64,000 bases of DNA from Sinohyriopsis cumingii (Eukaryota; Mollusca; Bivalvia; Unionida; Unionidae), in NCBI GenBank assembly GCA_028554795.2, contig CM068841.1, positions 26,283,308 through 26,347,307 of the forward strand, read 5' to 3'. This document shows positions 50,851 to 62,304 of the stretch, piece after piece (the stretch's first letter is position 1; every line of letters begins with the position of its first letter). Below the pieces are notes generated by a model. The model had not been told where the DNA came from, searched no databases, and saw only the letters and a list, made by a program, of their open reading frames with translations. A program made the translations under genes and the position numbers.

Positions 50851-51331
50851 GTACATATATTTTATTAATATCACATACAAATACAAATAGTTGCCCTTTG
50901 AACGGAGGTAAGATTAACTACAGACAGCTGTGTATGGACCTAGTGAATTAACTCTCATCCGTGATTTTGTCCGCTACAAAATGTAGTTCTATGCCTTTTG
51001 GTGCTGTTCACAATCACCTTTGCATATTGATAAGTTGATTGCTTTGGTTTTTAGTTTCTATATATCTTCACATTGATTAAATCAATATAATACACACTTA
51101 TGATTTAAACATGAAATATGGTTTTAACAATAGAAGTTGAGCAAATACAAATACTTGGTTAGCTACGCCATTTACATGAACGCTAAGCCATTCACCTACC
51201 GGCTCCTGGAAATTAATGTGGACTAGAAACTAAGCGAAATGACGAACCTACAAGAGGTAATTAAAATATTTTGATATATTTACAGTTGATCTAAGTCATT
51301 ATTCTGCTATAGGAGCAGCACCACCAACCAT

Positions 51332-51334
<3 letters not shown>

Positions 51335-51378
<44 letters not shown>
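51335..51378. repeat. (CT)n microsatellite
   Basis: About 22 CT units; a (GA)n run of about 9 units lies at 51509-51526. Confidence 0.95.
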
Positions 51379-51381
<3 letters not shown>

Positions 51382-52213
51382 ATCCTTTGGTCGGTTTGAC
51401 CTAACTTTTACCATCATTCATAAGTCCAGAGATATCTTGGGATGACACAAACTGAAATCCCCTACGTTCGTCATTTCATACATTTTAGCCCGTATCTTGC
51501 TACGATGGGAGAGAGAGAGAGAGAGATCCTTTAGAAATTTTCATATTTAATTAATAATAATCGATTTTTAGAACATTATAGTATGTTTAAGAGACAACAA
51601 CAAAACCTAAACATTAAATATATCACAGTCTCTGTACCGCGTAACCGAGGAATTTACTGGATAATGTCGACGTGGTTTACAAATTTGTATCATTGATAAA
51701 CACTGTAGATAAATCACAAGAAAAGTGCACATGTATCGTTACGATAAACCATATTCTTGTAAGTTACTTGGTTTAATTTCTATTTCAAGGTTTAAATCCA
51801 ACCCAAATTCATTTTCTCTCTCATTCCTCATTTCTGCATAGTTTCTCCGTTATGCATGAGAGGGGAGGGGGGACAGAAATCAGAAAGGATTGTGATGAAA
51901 ATGTGTACCATATTAAAATTCATTTAGGAAACGAGGATTGTTATTAGCTTTATCGTTATTGTCATACGTCACTAATGATTAATGTGTGAAAATTCATCAT
52001 TGATCTAGAATCAAATGCAGACGTTGCTAGAATGTTGATATATGCGTAGTATTGCGCCATGGGCGGATCACAATTTTATTCGCCAATAATATAGGTATAT
52101 CAAACTGCTTTATACCAACACTTTAAATGTCATATTAATTTTAATGCCTGTGGTATAAATATTTTTGTACTCAAAAGTGTTCTCTTTCAAAATTAAAAAT
52201 TATTACTATAAAC

Positions 52214-52215
<2 letters not shown>

Positions 52216-52289
<74 letters not shown>
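52216..52289. repeat. (TA)n array 5
   Basis: About 37 AT units. Confidence 0.97.
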
Positions 52290-52292
<3 letters not shown>

Positions 52293-53260
52293 GGCCTTCT
52301 CGAGTACGATAAACCAGCGCAACAGATTTATTTTAAACTTTTCGAAGTGCTAGGAAACAACCTTGATGATAATATTAGCCGGATGCACGATTGATTGTGC
52401 GGAAAGGAATTGAGATTTCGATCTTAGTTTGGAATGAAATTTGATTTTCAACAGGGCATAAAAGAGAAGAATAAATATGGCGTTTTTGCTGCTGAGCGTT
52501 TGTTTGTTTGTTCTTTTTTTTTTTGGTATGGGTGGGATTTTAATGATAGTTTTAAAGATAAAGTCTACGATAAATAGATTGATATCAAAAGAGGAGTTCG
52601 ATAATAATAATATGATTAATAATAATCGTCACAGTTTTTACTACCGACTGTACGTTTTCCTGCAGTTGCGATTTTCATGTCAAAATAAAAGAGAAAACCT
52701 CAAAAGCTCTCGTTGGTCTTAGCACCCGCTGTGCGATAAAACATTCCTTAAAATGAAATATGCTATAATAGTTATCTATCTGTGTCCATATCAACAGAAA
52801 AAGCACAAATATAATACAGCAATAATATGTTCTTTTCATCTATTTCTTGATGTACAATTAGTTATACTGATATATGGTTTTGCGATACATTCAGATATAT
52901 TTCGATAACTACACATAAAGCATAACTGGAACGTTTGTAGCTGACTGATTTTACATGATGGTATCCAGTGCTTTTGTCTTTAATGAATGGATAAAGTAAA
53001 TAATTCTGTTTTTATCAAGATAGATGTAACTGAATATATATTTCCCTCAACAAAACTTGCTCAAGTAATTCTCCCAGCAATTTTGAAACTGAATGCAAAA
53101 CCCAATTCTGGTTTACCCTTACCAATCGTAGAAACCACTTATATTTTACTGAACACGGACCAGCAGCATATCTTATAAGATCAGGATTTAAGTATTTCAG
53201 ACCCAAATAAACAAAGTTAAAAGGTTTAAGATTATTCGCCGATATATGTTAATCCTGCAT

Positions 53261-53603
53261 CGACCGCTCCGGTGGCCTAGTGGTTAGAGCGTCCGCCTCG
53301 GATGCATGAGGTCGTGAGTTCTATCTCCGGCCGAGTCATACCAAAGATTTATAATTATTTTTAAAAAATGGTACTAACAGCTGCCTCGCTTGGCGCTCAG
53401 CATTAAGAGGTTAGTGTTAGGACTGGTCGGCCTGGTGTCAGCATAATGTTACTGGGTGGGACATCATGCTACATGTCTGCGGCATGATGCCACAGTGCTA
53501 GAAATCAATATGAACTGCCACACTGCAGACATCCTAGTGATATGCCTAAAAAATTGTTAAAACTGCGTTAAAATGCCAAATCACGCACACACACACACAC
53601 ACT
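53261..53603 (+). mobile_element. tRNA-derived SINE, plus strand, full length
   Basis: The head holds box A (GTGGCCTAGTGGTTAGAGCG) and a box B (GGTCGTGAGTTCTATC), about 75 bases from 53261. Next is CGGCCGAGTCATACCAAAGA, then a body with CTCGCTTGGCGCTCAGCATT, GGTGTCAGCATAATGTTACT and GCGGCATGATGCC. An AAAATGCCAAATCACGC end and an (AC)n tail close it. The same family as 2773-3100 (-). Fits mollusc V-domain or Meta-type SINE design; the exact family is not assigned. Confidence 0.88.
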
Positions 53604-55957
53604 AATCCTGTAGCTCTGATGACATGATCGTAAACAATGCAGCAAAAAAAAAATATTGTCTCCATTCAATTTTTAAACATGTCGCGGAAATGTCTTGTCT
53701 ATAACAAATTATAAATCTAGAATGCTGACTATTTCATGTTCAGTACATTTTTGGGGGAGGGTGAAAATTATTGTATGTGTTCATTGTGACAGACAAACGT
53801 CAATTTAGATGTAATTCATTATAGAGATGCAAGCTACCGATGAACGCTAATGGCTTTAATGTTTTTCATTGTTCACATGGTCTACATGCATTTACCCAAA
53901 CAATATTCTAGTAATAAGTTATTCACGCATACCGTTATATTTTGTAAAAATGAATATGAAACTGGTAGTCGCATGTAGACCACTTGAAGTGGTTTTTTTT
54001 ATATATTCCTAAACAAAATGGCTATTTCATGCTAAAAGTGGCGTCATGAATAAGTGTGTACGAACTAATTCTGTGTAAACTTATTACTTATGCTTTTTTC
54101 AACGTTTTACAGATTAATGTTATTCATTACATTCCAAAATATTATTGTATTTTGCCCTGTTTATTGTATCATGATTCGAAGATATATTATATTAAATAGC
54201 AATTTCATGTCTTGATATAATTATAAAGATATTTCTAAAGATTCTCAGTAGTATGCGAGCTACTGAGTTGTTTGCTAAAATATTCTTCATACATAGACGG
54301 TTGCAAGAGTTAGTTGTCTTGAATGTACACTTGATGAATTTGAAAACAGTGAACGGTGAAAAGGACTACATTAAATAACGGTAACTTTCTGCGCCCTTTC
54401 CATATTTCTTCGTATGATGTATATTATCAGTATCACGTGGTTTGATTAAATTACTGACATAAATTTTGTGTTTACGTGCTGGTTGAAATGGAAACTGTGT
54501 GTTAAGAAAACGATAAAGAAGATAAACACATTTTTCATCTTTTTCATGTACTTCTCATCGATTCTGTCGATCCATAAACTATTCACTAAATTTAAAATAA
54601 CATTATTTATTACGAGTATTGTTCTGAGGTAAAGTTGCATGAAACAAGGTTTTAACTTGCAAAAAATATGACCAGAAATATACCTGAGTAACGTGTGATG
54701 AACAATCTAACTTAAAGTCCATACACACGCACACTATCACAAAACCTAAGCCAGTGATCAATTCAAGACCGGATTGAGTCATGTGAATTTACTTTGTCTT
54801 CCTTGTTATCTATACCTGTCTAGTTTGAAAATGGGTATCGTGAAAATGACTATTTATCAATTTCATAAGTCGCGCTTTCTTTTTCACGAAGCAGTGCTAT
54901 CTTGTACTGAAGATTTGTGTGCACCGCAAATCGTTTCTACACTTATAAAGGTGCTTTCACAAGAAGAAAACAAAAACGCTGGCTTTAAATTTTAAATATT
55001 GTTAGTATATTTAATTTTGAATACATAGGGTCACCATAATTTATGTTATATGTTGTATATTAAAAAGCTTTTTAGTGGAACAGTTGAAATTCCACATAAA
55101 CAAAAGTTATAAAACTAGAAGAGAAAATAGTACACGCTGTATGACTCAACCGTGATTTAGTCTCAAATATAGTGTTAAAATGAATTATTTGGTTTGCAGT
55201 TGTACTTAAAACTGAAAATTTGGTGCGATTGAAGCAAAGTAGTCAAACGATTTATATCGGAATAATATGATGAGACCGATCACGAAACTGTAATTTGTAG
55301 TCTTTTTAACTAGAAATATTAGAGATTAATATTGGATACTACCTTGCTAAAAGATGCTTACAGGTATAGCATACCTAAATTCCACTCAAGCTCAAAATCA
55401 GAAACCGTGTATGTATTATAACTGATTGAAATGAAGTCATATAAGAAGAACTGTTTCTAAACTGCGTCCACGTATACTATATGAGATTGTTGTTTTGAGC
55501 TAATTCTCGAGTTTCCTTCTTAACTTGTTAAGAAAATAGAGGGACTAATCTTCTTTGCTTCTTGCTGTAGTATATAATAGTATTAGGCTCCGGGAAATAA
55601 CAAGTTTTTCACGCTATAAATTGTCCTAGGAACGTATATCTGGAAGCGAGGGACAATGAAAAGAGAGATTCGGCTTCATAGAAAAGAAAGCATGTCTCGG
55701 GGAATCACAAGGTTAATTTAATTGGCTTTAAATTCATACTCAATTTTTCCGTGCGTTCGGAAGTTAATTTTGCATTCATGGGTCTTGAACATTATATGAC
55801 TCATGTGTTCTAAAAATGTAATTTCATGCCGAGAATGTGTGAATGTATCTGTCCTAAATGATACGTACCATTAATGTTAAGAATTGATTTTACGATGTCT
55901 ATGTCAATGAATTACTAGTTAGCAAGTAGTATGGTTAAGATGAAATGGTCAGAATCA
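53604..55957. other. AT-rich DNA, no gene supported
   Basis: An 11-base inverted repeat (GGTCTACATGC at 53879, GCATGTAGACC at 53971) bounds ~100 bases and may be a small MITE. The frame at 54774-54995 (+) is unrecognised. Confidence 0.45.
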
Positions 55958-56226
55958 AGGGCGGATTAAGGCTCACTGGTGCCCTAAGCACTGACAAATC
56001 TTGGTGCCCTCCCCCCCTTTCTACGTACACCTGGGAAGATAACCCTAGGGTGCACCATGATCAAGAAACAGAACATTACGATCAATTTTCACTAGTTTTA
56101 TCAAACATTTTTACAAATCTTCATTTCGTTTTTTTTTCTTCTTTTCACCCTTTTCTCAACTTTGTGGTGCCCCCTTTGGCCCTGCTGCCCTAAGCACGTG
56201 CTTAGTCTGCTTAATGGTTAATACAC
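55958..56226. mobile_element. Candidate MITE-like element
   Basis: The left end AGGGCGGATTAAGG...GGTGCCCTAAGCAC faces a right end with GCCCTAAGCACGTGCTTAG and TTAATGGTTAATACACCC. These are imperfect terminal inverted repeats, and TAAGCACGTGCTTA is itself a palindrome. The right end directly meets the gypsy-like copy, which may have truncated it. Non-coding. Confidence 0.4.
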
Positions 56227-56230
56227 CCCA

Positions 56231-57976
56231 TGTCAGAATTGTGGGAAGCAAGGGGCTGTTAATTTCAGACGTGAACATTTCCGTGGGACAGAGAAGACCC
56301 AGGCCGATAAGGGTACCCTTGGGCATAAAGGAGATCTATGCCACGGGTGCAACAAGTCAGGCCGTGTCATTAAGGATTGTAGAAAGCATCGTCCGACAAC
56401 ACCACGTACTGTTAAGAAGCTCAAAGCAGCGAAGTTGCCAAACACTGTGGTAACTACGGTAAATGGTGAGATGGCAACAGTGATGTATATACAGGCTGTA
56501 TGTGTCCGTCCTTGCTAAATAGTAAACATGCCAATCAATGGTTGTAATCAAATTTGCTAACAGGACTAAAGATTCGTGAATAATGACCTCGACTCGCCGT
56601 ATGTGAAAGGAAGAATTGAAGTAGCATGTTTTTCGGGGTTGTCTCACCACATGGTCCTAGGTTGTAGTATGTGTTATAACAGCCTAACCCTGTGACTTGT
56701 ACACCTGTGTACGTGAGGTCTGTTGAGTTGATGTCTATGAAGCGAATGTAAGGGTCGAAGCCGCTGAGACCCACGACATAGACAATTTGCTACATGGCGA
56801 GTTGGGAAACCTCAAGAGGAAAATCTGTCTCTCAACATGGCGTGCAGGTGCGCAATGTGCGGCTCCATATAGAAATTGCCAGACGGAAAAGTGAAGTTCG
56901 TTTTTAAGCGGGATATCTTGTATCGATACGTTAGGAAAGGGTCGGATAAGTATATTTAAGTTTTCGTCCCTCGACCTAAGTAGGCAGAAGTGCTTAGGCT
57001 GGCACATGAGAAGCCACATGGGCGTGGCGATGACCAGAGATAGGTGGTGATGAAGTTATATTGACCAGGTGTGCGGTTAAGTGCGGAGGTTTTGTTTCTC
57101 GTGTGACGAGTGTCAGCTTGTGGCACCCGAGACCTCTGATTACCCAATGATGCTAGGAACCACCCCATTGATTGCTGAGTCGTTCTTGAGGATGGCGATA
57201 AGTCTGATCGATCCGATAAAGTCTGAGTCGGAGAGTGGAAATCGTTGTGTATTAATTATAGTGTATTACGACACCCGATACTCAGAGGCCGTTGTGTTAG
57301 AAAAAAAACATTGACTCATTTACGGTGGCTGAGGCTTTGTTAGGAGTTTGGTCGAGAATAGGTGTTTCTAAAGATATATTAACTGACCACAGGACGAAGT
57401 CTGTGAGCCGGGCGATGGACGAGGTAAACCCGTTACTATCCATTAGACACCGTATAACCCACCCACCCCCCACCCCGTATCACCCACAGTGCATTTGTCT
57501 AGTAGAGCATTTAAATGGGATCTCAAGCAAGCTATGAAAAGCTTTATGAAGATCGAACCGGAAACTGGGATCGATACCTCCCTGCGATACTTTTCGCGTA
57601 CCGCTAGTTTAGGATTTACACATTTTTCAGTCAGATTACGAGAGAACGATAAGGGGACCCATGCCTGTATTGAAACAGTTATGGACGGATGAACATGTAT
57701 GTTGTTGATCTCCGCAACAAGCTGGAAGAAGTTTGTAACTTGGCCCAGAAGAATCTCTAAGACGCGCGGTGAAGTCAAGTATTGCAAGAGAAAGACTAAG
57801 GAACGATAAGTCGAGGTGGGTGACATAGTGTTCCTATTGTTACCGTTCGAGCACAACACATTTCAAGTTTCATGGAGGGGAGCGTTCGTTGTAACGGAAA
57901 GGAAGGACAGAACTACCGTATCATAGTAGGAGACAAAGAGAACCTGCACCTCGTCAACTTACTGAAGCGTTATTGA
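56231..57976 (+). mobile_element. Decayed Ty3/gypsy retrotransposon, gag/protease joined to integrase (RT/RNase H missing)
   Basis: Read across several frames. Two damaged gag zinc knuckles come first (CQNCGKQG, then CHGCNKSGRVIKDC, the second with its histidine lost), at 56231-56400. A protease-side segment DLDSPYVKGRIEVAC lies at ~56586-56630. Then come the pre-integrase FVPRPK..EVLRLAHEKPHG (~56963-57020) and CFSCDECQLVAPETS (57095-57140). Integrase core pieces are SESGNRCVLIIVYYDTRYSE (57225-57290), RIGVSKDILTD, and TPYHPQCICLVEHLNG (~57470-57525). The C-terminal end is EVGDIVF, a WRGAFVVTERK stretch and HLVNLLKRY-stop at 57974. Catalytic aspartate positions are partly altered, and stops and frameshifts are frequent. 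Reverse transcriptase and RNase H are absent. Dead copy. Confidence 0.85.
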
Positions 57977-59658
57977 AAAGGAAAAACACCCACAGAGTTT
58001 ACAGTTGCTACAATTGTGACTGAACAACCCGACGACAACGAAGGAAGAGCGGAAGTACTTCTAGTTGTCCTTTGACGAAGGAACAAGCCTACGTCGACGT
58101 TGTCCTTGACGAGACGTTAACGTCAAAGCAAACTAAGGAGGTGGAGTCAGACCATATATATGTTATTCCCTCCATTGATGTCATATTTCCTATTATTATT
58201 CAATCTGTCGGGGCAATAACACCTTGATCGATCACCTCCTAGATAACGATAACCAAGCCTAACCCCATGTAACAAGCTGGACATGCTCCCACACGAAGTC
58301 TGATCAATAAAGTACTATTGTGCCAATACATATAGTTTTATCAAGCAAAGGCTGACATTCTTGCCATGAAAGAGAATAATGGAACAGTTCAAAAAGCTAT
58401 AAATTTTGTACTTGGGGACCAAAATACATAATCAATATCACTTGAGAGATAAAAACCGTACATTAAGGATAAACTTGTAATATTTCACGTGCAAGTATTG
58501 TTTGTTTCCAGGAAGAAGGTGCAGTTGAGGTCTAATCAACTCAACAGGTATATACGTGCATTATAATGTTCAGTGTGTATAACTTTACCAATATCCAACC
58601 CCACGCCATTTTTATGGTGTCAACGCTGTTAAATCATTCTTTTCTGGACAAAGCTTGAGAACACGACTAGGGAAAAATCTCAATCTTTTTTCTTTCTACA
58701 GAATGATTACACCTTTTAACATAAAACCGTCGTAAATGAGATGTTAAATAGTACACATCACTTTGTTTTAGTGCAACTTAGAAAGGGTAGAGACATTAAA
58801 TGGATATATAAACCTGTACTTCTGTGATTAGATGGGCATGAAATTCACTTATGATTATGTACTGTTACAAGTATCGTATCTTTTCCTTGACTGTTGGACA
58901 GCTGAAATACCAATGTTTATCAAAGATAAATTTTTATTCAAAATCACATGCATTTGATTCACGCACCTGCACGTAAATACTACGACAAATAATTCAGGTT
59001 CAATTTACCATTTGTCGAAGGTATATATTCCCTATTAGATACAGGGCGTCATGTCAGGTAAAGGATTGGCGCTGTAATACAGAGAAACTTGTTTGCATTT
59101 GTTGCTTTCAACGACACCTTTAACACATTATTGGATACAGCAAAACTGTGAGCTAAATATCTTTCTCAAAGACACAGAAAGGCTGGTTCGGGCGAGTATA
59201 GCGGTTTTGACATGAATAATAATTGCTAAAAGTGCAAATGAGAAGAAAAAGCTAAAAATAAAACCGTTTTTATTACTACTATCTAGTATTTGTTACATTT
59301 GAAAGGTTAGTACAATAAAAGTATGCCCGTCCGAAACTCTAACCGCGTTCTACACTGTGGCTGCCGGACGCTTTACTAAAGTTCATGTTCAATGCATATA
59401 CTGTCTTACAGTGTCTAGATTGAAGTTGACATGTAATTCTGTTCAACAATACTTTTTTTCCAAACTGACCATTGTAATATCTTTCCCTAAATTTTGATTT
59501 TTTTTTTCATAGTTCTATTTTCTTTTAAATCCAACGAAGCATCAAACGTTGTGCAAAGGGAATCATACAAAATTTGTACAACGTTAAATGCAAAGCATAA
59601 ACAGTTGAATAAGCTCGTACTTCAATAACATTCTTTAATTTAATCATACTTTGAATGT

Positions 59659-59662
<4 letters not shown>
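57977..59662. other. AT-rich DNA, possible LTR remnant at the left
   Basis: The first ~350 bases after the integrase stop (to about 58340, with AATAAAG near 58306) could be LTR sequence; no partner LTR was found. The rest is AT-rich without a gene. Confidence 0.35.

Positions 59663-59736
<74 letters not shown>
59663..59736. repeat. (TA)n array 6
   Basis: About 37 TA units. Confidence 0.97.
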
Positions 59737-59737
<1 letters not shown>

Positions 59738-59967
59738 CCAATCATAAACAAGCATTGTTTTCTTATGAAAGGCCTACTTCTCAGTCGAAGATGAGGCCAC
59801 AGCTTCAGTTAAAATATCTAATTCCTTACTTGCATGATAAAAATGATGGACAACAAAGAATGTTTCCTTGGTTTCAGACAAAACATAATTTTGTTGTTCA
59901 CTTTGATCAATGTTTAAGACTTTTTAAAAATCACCGTGCAAAATGCCATTTATTTCTGTACCGTTAT

Positions 59968-60500
59968 GTCTTCGCATCAAGATATGGAAGCAGACGATGT
60001 TTTAATTATTCATTTAAGGGGTATTTTTTGTGTGTGGCATTAGCAAGTATATTTCATATATTTGAAAAAAGGTCAAGCATTTGGTTCAAAATTAAAATCT
60101 TAAAGAGTAAGAGTATACATTATCTACTGCATCATATTTTAAGTGTTTGCATAGCTCACTTGGTTAAAGCGTTGGGTTCATAACGTGAAAGTTTTGGAAT
60201 ATATCCTAAGTGTAGGAGAAAATATTTTATCATTTATCTGATTTTATTCTGCAAAACAAATTTCAAATTTTCATATTGAAACGGCATACAGATTTCACAT
60301 CATATATTAATATATAGACAAACTGGTGAATATCTAACGGTACCGTCATGTTTTCACATCAAGTTAAGTATGTAGACTATGTTTATTTATTCACTGAAAG
60401 CGTATTTTACTTGTGGCATTAGCTAAGATATCTCATTTATTTTTTTAACAAGTCCACAATTCGGTTTATAATTACAATATTACGAAAGAAGTCTAAGTTT
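59968..60500 (+). repeat. Degenerate direct duplication
   Basis: Blocks at 59968-60115 recur at about 60346-60500 in the same order (ATGT.TTC.CATCAAG, ATTATTCA, GTGGCATTAGC, GGTT.A.AATT). The offset is roughly 375 bases and the copies are strongly diverged. Confidence 0.5.
60148..60205 (+). mobile_element. Degenerate tRNA-Met-like segment (SINE head remnant)
   Basis: GCATAGCTCACTTGGTTAAAGCG resembles a box A / D-arm, followed by GGGTTCATAAC with a CAT anticodon-like position. The T-arm and acceptor stem do not pair, so this is not a working tRNA. Confidence 0.35.
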
Positions 60501-61311
60501 TAATGATCCTATATTATAAATATAGTCCGCACTGGGTATTATGTACAGAAGAGTAGTGCAGATGAGCTTGGCTTAAAAAATTAAAAGGATTTGGCCAATC
60601 AGATTCCAGTAAACTGTAATTACAAAATTTTTGAATTATGTCTTGAACAACACAATTTAAAAAAGGCCAAGAAATGTGACACTTTTTTCTTTATTAAAAA
60701 CTGAGGTAGATAACAATCTTTATTCGATGTAGTCATTTATCTGGGTGACTTATTTGTTTTTTGAGAATATATTTCGCTCGCGGAAAAATGCGCCAGCATA
60801 TAAGATTCGAGTGTAAACTTCATTTGTTAAATAAAATGCTAAGTAATCCCCTGTCCAGTTTAAACTCTACTATGTCAAAACTTAATAAATTTCCAATAGA
60901 AATAGTACAGACATAATCTGCACATATTTCACGCATGTAACCATTTACTTAGCAATGTTTCTTACAGTCACTACAGAGCTCTTTTACCAAATACCTCCCT
61001 TACAAAGCCAAATATCATTAAATCATAACCCTCGAAATATTCATTCTATGAAACTTTTATAATAATAATAATAATATGTTATTGAATTTGTTTCGAACAA
61101 AATATAGTTATGTTGTCAAAAATTGTAGGCAGTAGAGGCTTGATGAAAGAATGCATTTTAATGATTTTATTTTCAGTACATACAACTTCAGTAATCTATA
61201 CTGTATTTACTTTCAGCCTTCAAAATATAAAACTTCAGAGAAAATGTGTCGAAATGTTGAAAATCATTATTTTCCTCATCGCAGGAAATAATAAGTGTGT
61301 ATTTGAAAAGG

Positions 61312-61314
<3 letters not shown>

Positions 61315-61401
<87 letters not shown>
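61315..61401. repeat. (TA)n array 7
   Basis: About 43 AT units. Confidence 0.97.
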
Positions 61402-61405
<4 letters not shown>

Positions 61406-62238
61406 TATGCTGACAGAACTAAAGCTAGATAAAGAGACTGTTAGATATGATGATAACAAATAACTATTTGTTAACCTATAATAACCGAATCTTATTATTA
61501 AATGAAATCCATACGAATAACGAAATCATGCACGACTACCTTATAATTGTCAATGAACAGCACCAAAAAATAACAAGAACCAGTTCATTCATAGTAACAG
61601 CCGACTTTTATTGACCAATTTCTACGGTGTAAATGACAGTGGCAGTTTACAAGTTAGATTAAATCCAGTTTAGTATATTTAAGGCAATAAAGCCAATTTA
61701 TAATACTAAGTAACAGAAATGTTCGTCGTCAACATCAACATCATCTGTGATAATGTACGAACATAAGAAGAAAAAATGGTGAATCAGACGGCTGTTCGAA
61801 AGCCAATATCACGCATCCACTAAGGCAAAACATTGTTAATAAAACCAAGAATCCTTTCGGATTATAATCTTTCATTGTTATGGGCGAGATGAAAGTATTA
61901 AATGTGTAAGTCACACTTTATTTCAGAGCGGACGTGGGTATAAACCGTCTCCATTACAACATTTTTTTTCACAGAGCTTATACTGGTGATTTATCCTGTA
62001 AATAAATCAACTGTATACAAATTCTCAGTTTGCCTAGTCGAATAGTTTGGTTTAGTCGCGTCCTATTTGATATGTTTACGTGCATATATTTTGGGATTAC
62101 AATAGTTAAGCTTTCTACATTAAAAGATGTCAGGGGTCAGGAACGATTGGAGTATATCCGACTTAAAGAGCGTTTACCTATGCCTACGTTGAAAAGATAT
62201 TAAAATGTCATCATCACCTTATTATAACAGAACAATAG

Positions 62239-62304
<66 letters not shown>

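Larger units (their letters stand above)
50851..53260. other. AT-rich DNA, no gene supported
   Basis: Simple repeats are listed separately. Open frames at 52477-52722 and 52987-53178 have no recognisable motif. Confidence 0.5.
59740..61314. other. AT-rich DNA with a degenerate duplication, no gene supported
   Basis: A 142-codon frame at 59755-60183 (+) is basic and aromatic-rich with no recognised motif. It contains the first copy of the duplication and a tRNA-like segment, so I do not call it a gene. Confidence 0.4.

Noticed and set aside
53275..53340. Possible functional tRNA gene
   Set aside because: Boxes A and B are present, but anticodon and acceptor stems do not fold properly and the sequence continues into a SINE body with an (AC)n tail.
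53879..53981. Small MITE with 11-base inverted ends
   Set aside because: Eleven bases of inverted match in a window this large is weak evidence, and no target duplication is visible; mentioned only as a note.
59755..60183. 142-codon frame as a gene
   Set aside because: It spans part of a degenerate duplication and a tRNA-like remnant and has no recognised domain.
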